DNA from: Promethearchaeota archaeon | GTDB lineage: Archaea; Asgardarchaeota; Lokiarchaeia; Sigynarchaeales; SOKP01 | Assembly: GCA_030620005.1 (NCBI GenBank) | Contig: JAUXAJ010000281.1 | Coordinates: forward strand, 1-6,653 | DNA: 6,653 nucleotides | Reading direction: 5' to 3' | Part shown: positions 1 to 4,835 of the stretch, piece after piece | How positions within the stretch are numbered: the first letter of the stretch is position 1 | Layout: each line of letters starts with the position of its first letter | Translations under genes and position numbers: made by a program | Notes under the pieces: model-generated | Told to the model about the DNA's origin: nothing | Database searches by the model: none | The model's input: the letters and a program-made list of their open reading frames with translations, nothing else

Positions 1-87
1 ATCGTCCTATAGTAAAATCAATCCTAAAGCACGTGTTTCGCAAGTCACGATTATTTGACTGTTAATTATTTTAACGCTTAAAAGAAA

Positions 88-127
88 TTGGGTGAGATTT
101 GATGTTAAGCATTGAAATTTCACTTAG
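88..127 (+). promoter_or_regulatory. Hairpin next to a strong Shine-Dalgarno motif
   Basis: GTGAGATTTGATG (92-104) pairs with CATTGAAATTTCAC (110-123) around the loop TTAAG, with two G-U pairs and one bulged G at 114. Weaker U-A and G-U pairs could extend the stem to 88 and 127, which would take in the first bases of the AGGAGGT at 126-132. As RNA this is a leader hairpin directly abutting a ribosome binding site. A regulatory role is an inference; it matches no riboswitch class I recognise. Confidence 0.35.
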
Positions 128-132
128 GAGGT
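126..132 (+). promoter_or_regulatory. Strong Shine-Dalgarno motif AGGAGGT
   Basis: AGGAGGT lies four bases (AAAA, 133-136) ahead of the ATG at 137. Other genes in this window have weak or no Shine-Dalgarno sequence, so this near-complete complement of the 16S rRNA 3' end stands out. It is the main argument that the short ORF behind it is translated. Confidence 0.45.
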
Positions 133-136
133 AAAA

Positions 137-205
137 ATGCACTGTCTTACTAAAATTATTAAAATTACCAATAATTACAAATTACAAAACTTAAGTTACA
201 ATTAA
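137..205 (+). CDS. Possible 22-residue leader or small peptide
   Basis: A short ORF runs from ATG at 137 to TAA at 203-205 and encodes a 22-residue peptide starting MHCLTKIIKITNN and ending LQNLSYN. It is basic, with one cysteine and no membrane segment, and resembles no family I know. Support is positional only: the AGGAGGT is well spaced and a hairpin lies directly upstream. It could be a leader peptide, a true small protein, or a chance ORF behind a chance motif. Codon content offers no help at this length. An inverted repeat followed by a T-tract lies about 55 bases downstream and could end a short transcript. Confidence 0.25.
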   Translation: MHCLTKIIKITNNYKLQNLSYN

Positions 206-209
206 ATTT

Positions 210-251
210 TTTTTATATTTTGTGATATTTTTATATTTTGTGATATTTTTA
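210..251. repeat. 18-nt tandem repeat, about 2.3 copies
   Basis: The unit ATATTTTGTGATATTTTT occurs at 215-232 and again, identically, at 233-250; the 18-nt periodicity holds from 210 to 251. It is AT-only apart from GTG in each unit. Simple slippage duplication is the plainest explanation, though the two GTGATA cores lie one repeat apart and could be a binding site. Confidence 0.7.
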
Positions 252-260
252 AATAGATTT

Positions 261-306
261 CAATTTCCTTGTTTTTACAATTTAGGAAATTGTTTATTGT
301 TTTTTT
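261..306 (+). terminator. Inverted repeat plus T-tract, terminator-like
   Basis: CAATTTCCT (261-269) and AGGAAATTG (284-292) are exact reverse complements and form a 9-bp stem with a 14-base loop. A run of seven T follows at 300-306. Archaeal transcription usually ends at T-tracts with or without a hairpin, so this could end a transcript coming from the left, including the 22-codon ORF. It could instead be an operator ahead of the methyltransferase gene at 419. Confidence 0.35.
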
Positions 307-418
307 ATAGAGAAAATAACTTGATAAACATTAGTTAATTCTCACTTTAAGAATAACTTAAAAATTTAATATTCTATATTACCTAAGTAGAATTAATTGA
401 AAATTATTATTTAGAGAA

Positions 419-1279
419 ATGAATGCGATAAAAGATAATGATCTGATCTTTTTAGTCCTAGACGATAGAAGGAGATGGTTAATTCAAGCAAAACCAGGAA
501 ATACTTTTCATACTCATAAAGGAATAATAGATTTTAACGATATCATAGGTAAACCCTACGGAATTTGTGTATTTTCAAAACCCTACGAGACGCAAGGTTA
601 TAAGTTTTATGTGCTTAAGCCCTTGCCTTCTGACTACATTCTTCACATGTCTCGAAAAACTCAAATAATTTATCCTGAAGACGCTGGATTAATTTTAATT
701 TATTCAGGAATAGGTCCGGGTAGTATAATAATTGAGGCTGGGACAGGTTCTGGGGCTTTATCGTGCATTTTAGGTAATTTTGTTCGACCAACAGGTCACG
801 TCTATTCCTACGATATTCGTGAGAAATCGTTAAAACGAGCCAAGAGAAATATTGAGCGAGCACACCTAACAGATACAGTAACGATTCAATATGGTGATAT
901 TTTAAACGATGATTTCAAGCAGGAAAATGTAGATTCTGTTGTTCTAGACATGCCAACACCTTGGAAAGCTGTTAAAAAAGTTAAAAACTACTTGAAATTG
1001 AGTAGTACTTTAGTGTCCTTTTCTCCTACGATAGAACAAGTAAAAAAAACCACTTTTGCCCTCAGGAAAAACGATTTCTTCGAAATAAATACGTATGAAT
1101 TGATGAAAAGAACTCTTCAAGTGAAGGAAAACGCAACTCGACCCCAGGTACGCATGATTGGTCATACCGGCTACCTCACCTTTGCCCGAAAAGTTAAAAA
1201 CGAGAAAAATCCATACAGGGAAAAGAAACCGGAAAAAGACGATTATGCCGATCTGAGTGGAATGCCATTAAGAGAATAA
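419..1279 (+). CDS. trmI: tRNA (adenine-N1)-methyltransferase, archaeal TrmI (m1A57/58)
   Basis: This enzyme transfers a methyl group from S-adenosylmethionine to N1 of adenine 58 in the tRNA T-loop; the characterised archaeal enzyme (Pyrococcus abyssi) also modifies A57. The 286-residue protein has the usual layout: an N-terminal beta domain with HTHKG at 31-35, then a Rossmann methyltransferase domain from about residue 80. Visible motifs are the SAM loop EAGTGSGALS (106-115), YDIREKSLKRA (131-141) with the acidic ribose-binding residue, GDI at 159-161, the family motif LDMPTPW with catalytic-type Asp177, and the signature RPQVRMIGHTGYL (241-253). A charged tail of about 28 residues follows, with no recognised function. 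The enzyme is a homotetramer in the known family members. ATG at 419 gives the expected N-terminus; there is no clear Shine-Dalgarno, so the mRNA probably has a short leader. It is transcribed alone and converges on the next gene. Confidence 0.95.
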   Translation: MNAIKDNDLIFLVLDDRRRWLIQAKPGNTFHTHKGIIDFNDIIGKPYGICVFSKPYETQGYKFYVLKPLPSDYILHMSRKTQIIYPEDAGLILIYSGIGPGSIIIEAGTGSGALSCILGNFVRPTGHVYSYDIREKSLKRAKRNIERAHLTDTVTIQYGDILNDDFKQENVDSVVLDMPTPWKAVKKVKNYLKLSSTLVSFSPTIEQVKKTTFALRKNDFFEINTYELMKRTLQVKENATRPQVRMIGHTGYLTFARKVKNEKNPYREKKPEKDDYADLSGMPLRE

Positions 1280-1340
1280 ATCACGAACGAAGATTAAATA
1301 AACACGATTTAAAATTTAGTTTCATAAATTATAACAAGAG

Positions 1341-1357
1341 AAGAAATTGAATTTCTT
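1341..1357. repeat. Hyphenated palindrome between convergent genes
   Basis: AAGAAATT and AATTTCTT are exact reverse complements separated by a single G. It lies in the 98-base gap between two convergent genes and might help end transcripts from both sides, but a one-base loop and AT-only pairing make a stable RNA hairpin unlikely without opening the centre. Chance is a fair alternative in sequence this AT-rich. Confidence 0.25.
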
Positions 1358-1377
1358 GCGAGAATATCAAGAAAGAA

Positions 1378-1806
1378 TTAAAATCCTTTCATTTTCACGC
1401 CCATCTGATATTCCTTTTTCTTTTTAAACCTGGCAGTCTTGAAATAATGAGTCTTTTTCTCAGGTAAGATCTCCACATATTTTCTTAAAATATCATCTAC
1501 TAACTCGCGCGTGGCTCTATCACTCGTGATTTTTTTAGGTTCTGAAAAATATGTTAAGATTTCTTTGTTTTTTGTTTCAGGAGATAAGCCTAAATTTCTA
1601 ATTGGAATGTGAAAAGAGTGCAAATGCCAACCCTTTATTTTTTCTTCGTGAGCTATGACCTTTAACATGTTTGACTCCATCTTCTTAATTTTAAAATCAA
1701 TGATTTTTTTTCCAGGGCGAACTATAATGGTTGCGTAAACTGGAATTTTACTGTCTTTTTTAGGCTTATGAATTTTCTGTAAGAACTCTTTTAATTGATC
1801 ATTCAT
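1378..1806 (-). CDS. Lysine-rich basic protein of unknown function, 142 residues
   Basis: I do not recognise this family. The protein has about 28 lysines in 142 residues, no signal peptide, no membrane segment and no cysteine. The stretch from about residue 22 to 75 looks like alternating beta strands (VYATIIVRPG, KIIDFKIKKM, MLKVIAHEE), followed by GWHLHSFHIP, whose histidine cluster may be structural or functional. A helical region around 98-115 (ATRELVDDILRKYVEIL) follows, and the tail is strongly basic with four consecutive lysines at 128-131. That charge pattern fits a nucleic-acid or ribosome-associated protein, but this is inference. ATG at 1804-1806 is the chosen start: a TATA-like TTATAAA lies 30-36 bases upstream, which predicts a nearly leaderless mRNA. 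It converges on trmI and is divergent from the GTPase-fold gene at 2069. Confidence 0.75.
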   Translation of the reverse strand: MNDQLKEFLQKIHKPKKDSKIPVYATIIVRPGKKIIDFKIKKMESNMLKVIAHEEKIKGWHLHSFHIPIRNLGLSPETKNKEILTYFSEPKKITSDRATRELVDDILRKYVEILPEKKTHYFKTARFKKKKEYQMGVKMKGF

Positions 1807-1835
1807 TCTTTTTTCGTTCTATTTATTATTCAAGG

Positions 1836-1842
1836 TTTATAA
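1836..1842 (-). promoter_or_regulatory. TATA box for the lysine-rich gene
   Basis: Read on the minus strand this is TTATAAA, centred 33 bases upstream of the ATG at 1806. With the usual archaeal spacing of about 25-27 bases, transcription would begin around 1812-1814, leaving a leader of only a few bases. No Shine-Dalgarno is present, as expected for such an mRNA. Confidence 0.4.
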
Positions 1843-2056
1843 CAAGAATAAAGTTCCAAGATTAAAAAATTTAATTCATTAATACAAGTCTAGAAATCCA
1901 CATTCATTAGCTAAAAAAAAAATGCGTGTTTCAATATCATCAAAATAAAAAATATAATTTAACTACCATTGTGTATAAAATACTTTTTAAACAAACAAAT
2001 AATTACAATAAATACCAAATAATATTTTTGCTAACAAGTAATGACCTTTTAACTAC

Positions 2057-2062
2057 GAGGAA
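2057..2062 (+). promoter_or_regulatory. Shine-Dalgarno GAGGAA fixing a TTG start
   Basis: GAGGAA ends six bases before the TTG at 2069. This decides the start: an in-frame TGA lies at 2042-2044, no ATG or GTG occurs between it and the TTG, and the first in-frame ATG is at residue 93, inside the conserved fold. Confidence 0.5.
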
Positions 2063-2068
2063 TTTGAA

Positions 2069-3097
2069 TTGAACTCACCCGCAAGTCATTTCAAAAAGAA
2101 AATATGTCTGCTTGGAAATTTTGAAAGTTACAAAAACGAATTCCAAAAATCCTTAAGTTCAAACAGTTTACCTATAAAAAATAAGGATTATATTGGAGTA
2201 AATATTAGTGAAATTAATTTTTTTCACAAATCACATTTAAATTTTGATTTGTTTTTATGGAATATAGATTGTAGCCAACATCGGGCTTTTTTACGACCTA
2301 TATTTTATGCTGGAGCCGAAGCAATAATTGTTTTTATCTCTGAAATGAGAGTTGATCAAATTCTTCGTTACATGAATGAAATTAAGCTAAGAACATCTGT
2401 AATTACAATTGTCTTTTGTATAATTCTTGAGAATTTTGCAATTGATGAAATATTTGAAGCATATTTTAAAACTGAAGAATTTAAACAGTTTTTTCAACAT
2501 GAAGATTTCAAATTCCGTGCAATTTCTGGTCCAGCGAAGATATTCAAGCAAATATGTTCAATTTCGTTAAAAAATATGAAGAAAAATAATCTTGACGATC
2601 ATTTTATTATTGATTTCGTGCCACTTAAGTTATTGGTAAAGCAAGGAGATCTTCTAACCCGAGACACATTTAGTGAATATTACGAACCAGAAATTAATGA
2701 TTTAAAGATAAAGCAAAGAGTTAATACTCAACTATTAAGTGAATATTTAAAGAATATAGGTTTAGGTTTAGATTTAGATGAGGGAATGCCGCAATGGATT
2801 CGATTAAAAAATGAAAAATGTGGAACATTTTCCTTAAATCTTAAAAATGGACGGGTTTACTTGTTTCCAAATAATTGCGAGATGTGTAAGAATAAAAATT
2901 GCGTGAAATATAAAAAAGCACCTCATTTCATTTGTATTGAATCTGAAACAGTAGGATGGAGTAATATTGAGGGTCTTAATATGAAAGAATTGCTCATTAT
3001 TTCGACAATTCTTGCATTACGAGATGAAAGCATCGATTTACCCGAATCTATAACACAACAAATTAAAAAAGTAAGCGCGTGTATTAAAAAGATATGA
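2069..3097 (+). CDS. Degenerate Ras/Rab-fold GTPase (pseudoGTPase) with C-terminal cysteine cluster
   Basis: Residues about 10-165 line up with a Ras/Rab-type domain, but every nucleotide motif has decayed. The P-loop GxxxxGK[ST] reads GNFESYKN (16-23), keeping Gly16 and Lys22 but losing the second Gly and the Ser/Thr. The switch I pattern TIGVD reads YIGVN (41-45). Switch II, usually WDIAGQERF...LRPxYYxGA, reads WNIDCSQHRAFLRPIFYAGA (64-83), with Asp, Gly and Gln replaced by Asn65, Cys68 and Ser69. The NKxD position is IILEN (118-122), and SAK is ISG. GTP hydrolysis, and perhaps binding, should be lost. Residues about 175-342 form a second domain that I cannot assign, with C270-x2-C273-x4-C278-x10-C289, a candidate metal site. 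There is no signal peptide or membrane segment. The start is TTG with a Shine-Dalgarno. The stop overlaps the yjbQ start (ATGA, 3094-3097), so the two are almost certainly co-transcribed and translationally coupled. The frame is intact, arguing for a functional protein. Confidence 0.7.
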   Translation: MNSPASHFKKKICLLGNFESYKNEFQKSLSSNSLPIKNKDYIGVNISEINFFHKSHLNFDLFLWNIDCSQHRAFLRPIFYAGAEAIIVFISEMRVDQILRYMNEIKLRTSVITIVFCIILENFAIDEIFEAYFKTEEFKQFFQHEDFKFRAISGPAKIFKQICSISLKNMKKNNLDDHFIIDFVPLKLLVKQGDLLTRDTFSEYYEPEINDLKIKQRVNTQLLSEYLKNIGLGLDLDEGMPQWIRLKNEKCGTFSLNLKNGRVYLFPNNCEMCKNKNCVKYKKAPHFICIESETVGWSNIEGLNMKELLIISTILALRDESIDLPESITQQIKKVSACIKKI

Positions 3098-3516
3098 CTG
3101 TAATTTTTAAGACTTTTGAGTTGAGAACAAGACCTTATTGTGATGTAATTAATATTACTCAGAATGTTCAAGACGCCCTAAATGAAAGTGGAATAAAAGA
3201 TGGTATTGTGAATGTGCATGTTGCTGGCTCTACAGGGGCAATTTCTACGATTGAATACGAACCTGGATTAGTAAAAAATGATGTCAAAGAGTTTCTCGAA
3301 AATATAATTCCTTACGATTTTAATTACAAGCACCATCGAACATGGGGCGATCATAACGGAGCAGGTCATTTACGCAGCTTTTTGGTTAAGACTTCTCAAA
3401 CATTTCCTTTTAAAAATCAAAGGTTAATTTTAGGGAGTTGGCAACAGATTATTTTTATCGAATGTGACGAAAAACCCAGACATCGTGAAATTATACTAAC
3501 CATGATAGGCGATTAA
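3094..3516 (+). CDS. yjbQ: YjbQ/UPF0047 family protein
   Basis: This 140-residue protein matches the small, single-domain YjbQ (UPF0047) family in length and throughout its sequence. The conserved block HHRTWGDHNGAGHLRS runs from 80 to 95, with His81, Asp86, Asn88 and His92 forming the usual metal/active-site-like cluster. The family signature LILGSWQQIIFIECD (111-125) follows, ending in PRHREI (128-133). The N-terminal FELRTR and the HVAGSTGAISTIEYEPG segment (42-58) are also typical, although the latter usually reads closer to HTTAA. Some bacterial members have weak thiamine phosphate synthase activity, but the main role of the family is not settled, so I give no substrate. The protein should be cytoplasmic and, as in known structures, probably trimeric. 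ATG at 3094 overlaps the stop of the pseudoGTPase gene by four bases; no separate promoter is visible, so expression should depend on that gene. Confidence 0.92.
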   Translation: MTVIFKTFELRTRPYCDVINITQNVQDALNESGIKDGIVNVHVAGSTGAISTIEYEPGLVKNDVKEFLENIIPYDFNYKHHRTWGDHNGAGHLRSFLVKTSQTFPFKNQRLILGSWQQIIFIECDEKPRHREIILTMIGD

Positions 3517-3559
3517 ATCTTTGATAAAATTTTTAAAAAGAGTTTTCCAATAGTAGTAT

Positions 3560-3694
3560 TCATCTCTTGCTTTTGTATAAGTCATCTTTAAAATTTTTTT
3601 TAAGTTTTTCTTGTAATATTTTTTCTTTAAATCCTAATTCGTCTGCTATTTGTTGTAGTTTTAAGTTACTAAAAATACGAGAATTAAATCGCAA
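3560..3694 (-). CDS. Possible small HTH-like protein (44 residues) or gene remnant
   Basis: On the minus strand an open frame from TTG (3692-3694) to TGA (3560-3562) encodes 44 residues. Residues 13-31 read LQQIADELGFKEKILQEKL, the amphipathic spacing of a helix-turn-helix (IADELGF turn), followed by a basic tail KKNFKDDLYKSKR. The mix of charged and hydrophobic residues looks coding rather than random, even though the DNA is AT-rich. An in-frame TAA lies two codons upstream, so the frame cannot begin earlier. A TTTATATA box sits just upstream on the same strand. TTG starts are used elsewhere in this window. It might instead be the surviving C-terminal end of a degraded regulator, because a 44-residue HTH protein is short. 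It would be convergent with yjbQ and divergent from the Rag-like gene. I recognise no specific family. Confidence 0.35.
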   Translation of the reverse strand: MRFNSRIFSNLKLQQIADELGFKEKILQEKLKKNFKDDLYKSKR

Positions 3695-3712
3695 GTTTTA
3701 AATTAAGACATG

Positions 3713-3720
3713 TATATAAA
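3713..3720 (-). promoter_or_regulatory. Consensus archaeal TATA box TTTATATA
   Basis: Read on the minus strand this is TTTATATA, the archaeal box A consensus. Its centre is about 22 bases from the TTG at 3694, slightly short of the 25-27 expected for a leaderless transcript. Read on the plus strand it is TATATAAA and could serve the GTPase gene at 3838, but that would require a leader of roughly 95 bases. Confidence 0.4.
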
Positions 3721-3802
3721 TGTTTAAATGTATAAGGTTAAAAACAATAAAGGTTAATTTGTATTAGAAGGAACTAAAAAAAATTATAAATTCTAAAAAT
3801 AA

Positions 3803-3816
3803 TTTTTATTTTAAAA
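3803..3816 (+). promoter_or_regulatory. Possible TATA element for the Rag-like GTPase gene
   Basis: TTTTTATTTTAAAA lies about 22-35 bases ahead of the ATG at 3838, the right distance for a leaderless mRNA. There is no Shine-Dalgarno before the ATG, which agrees. The sequence is not a strong consensus and similar strings are common in this genome. Confidence 0.3.
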
Positions 3817-3837
3817 GTACATGCATGAGAATTAAAT

Positions 3838-4776
3838 ATGGAAGATAATAAAATTACTAAGAAAATCATAATAAGCGGGCTTGATAACGCTGGCAAAACT
3901 TCAATTCTTAAAGCGCTTGACAAAAAATACGATTTCCAACAAGAAATATTAGAATTAAAACCAACAATTAAAGTAGAATATTCAAAAACGACGTTCCTAG
4001 GAATTCCAATTATCTTTTGGGATATGGGAGGGCAAGAAATTTACAGAAATTTGTATCAAAAAAATAAAGATGTTTATTTTGCTGAAACAGATCTTCTCTT
4101 TTACATAATTGATATTCAAGATCGAAAAAGATTCAAGGCTTCTCTCGAATATTTAAGGACAATTCTAAATTACTTTTTAAATATAAATGAAGCTCCTCCC
4201 GTGGTTGTAAGCTTTCATAAATACGACCCCGAAATAAGATCTTACGAAGAAATCAATGTGGATGTGAGAGAGTTAAGAGAAATTATTATAAAAGAATATC
4301 CTGCTTTTAAAATATTGTTCCAACAGACATCAATTTATGATATAATATCTATTGTCCAATTAATCTCTTATGGGCTTTCTGTTTTTGACCACAAATTTTT
4401 CGAGCTATCCTTGCTATTTGAAAAATTTTTGTTAGAGTTTCAATGCACATCGCTCATTTTATTTGATAAAAATGGCATTATAGTTAGTGAGTATTATTCT
4501 GATATGATTGAGCCTGAAATATACGTTGAGTTAATAGAATCAATTAAGGAACACCTCCAAATACTTAAAAAACTTCAAGAAGAAAATTATGAGCACGAAT
4601 TTGGTTTTTCCTCGATAGAAGATAAATTATTATCATGCATGCAAGAATTTAAAATTGGAGAGAACTCGTTTTTCCTTTCTGCGTTAATAAAAGAAGAAAG
4701 GAGGGAATTGCTACTAAAAAAATTCCCAGATTTTATAGAAGAATTAAATAAACTCTTAGAAACACTATCACTTTAA
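3838..4776 (+). CDS. Rag/Gtr–Arf-like small GTPase with C-terminal roadblock-like domain
   Basis: Residues about 8-182 form an apparently intact GTPase domain. G1 is GLDNAGKTS (14-22), the classical Arf P-loop; G2 Thr43 lies in KPTI; G3 is WDMGGQE (61-67), shared by Arf and Rag; G4 is HKYD (127-130), the Rag/Gtr form of NKxD; G5 is QTSIYD (163-168), like the RTSIWD of Rag proteins. Residues about 187-312 resemble the Rag C-terminal roadblock domain: a helix, then TSLILFDKNGIIVSEYYSD (204-222) as a beta hairpin, a long amphipathic helix, and strands around NSFFLSALIKEE. In eukaryotes Rag GTPases act as obligate heterodimers through this domain and recruit TORC1 to lysosomes; what an archaeal relative does is unknown. 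There is no Gly2 for myristoylation and no C-terminal cysteine for prenylation, so any membrane attachment would be indirect. The gene appears monocistronic and converges on trpS. Confidence 0.85.
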   Translation: MEDNKITKKIIISGLDNAGKTSILKALDKKYDFQQEILELKPTIKVEYSKTTFLGIPIIFWDMGGQEIYRNLYQKNKDVYFAETDLLFYIIDIQDRKRFKASLEYLRTILNYFLNINEAPPVVVSFHKYDPEIRSYEEINVDVRELREIIIKEYPAFKILFQQTSIYDIISIVQLISYGLSVFDHKFFELSLLFEKFLLEFQCTSLILFDKNGIIVSEYYSDMIEPEIYVELIESIKEHLQILKKLQEENYEHEFGFSSIEDKLLSCMQEFKIGENSFFLSALIKEERRELLLKKFPDFIEELNKLLETLSL

Positions 4777-4835
4777 ATATTCTTTTTAATATTAAACAAG
4801 TGTATTGAAAATGTAAAACAGTACTCTTGAATAGC

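Larger units (their letters stand above)
1..418. other. Non-coding left flank with small structured elements
   Basis: No full-length gene is visible here. The first about 60 bases are richer in G and C than what follows and may be the tail of a gene running in from the left. Plus-strand frame 2 is open to a TGA at 56-58 and would end KINPKARVSQVTII; frame 3 is open to a TAA at 63-65 and would end KHVFRKSRLFDC. The two cannot be told apart from so short a piece. The rest holds a hairpin, a Shine-Dalgarno motif with a 22-codon ORF, an 18-nt tandem repeat and an inverted repeat, listed separately. From about 206 to 418 the sequence is extremely AT-rich and looks intergenic, with possible TATA-like sequence (CTATATTA near 374-381) ahead of the methyltransferase gene. 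Confidence 0.5.
3517..3837. other. 321-base intergenic region
   Basis: This gap lies between yjbQ and the Rag-like GTPase gene. It contains T-tracts just after yjbQ (for example 3593-3601), a possible minus-strand small gene (3560-3694) and a consensus TATA box that may serve it, and TATA-like sequence close to the GTPase start. AGAAGGAA at 3766-3773 looks like a Shine-Dalgarno but has no start codon at a suitable distance. Nothing else is apparent. Confidence 0.5.

Noticed and set aside
1..418. Possible tRNA or other structured RNA gene
   Set aside because: No T-loop GGTTCRA-type sequence or cloverleaf could be found on either strand; only the isolated hairpins are present.
615..863. Minus-strand open frame of 82 codons
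   Set aside because: It lies wholly inside the methyltransferase gene, whose motifs are unmistakable, and its product resembles no protein.
2923..3171. Minus-strand open frame of 82 codons
   Set aside because: It is antisense to the junction of the pseudoGTPase gene and yjbQ, both better supported; the product shows no recognisable pattern.
3757..3769. ATTTGTATTAGAA repeated at 6462-6474
   Set aside because: A 13-base match between two AT-rich gaps is about what chance gives in a window this size, and the flanks do not match.
3766..3773. AGAAGGAA resembling a ribosome binding site
   Set aside because: No start codon lies at a usable distance; the GTPase gene starts about 65 bases further on.
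4777..4835. Terminator hairpin between the convergent Rag-like gene and trpS
   Set aside because: Only a short run of five T (4783-4787) is seen and no convincing stem.
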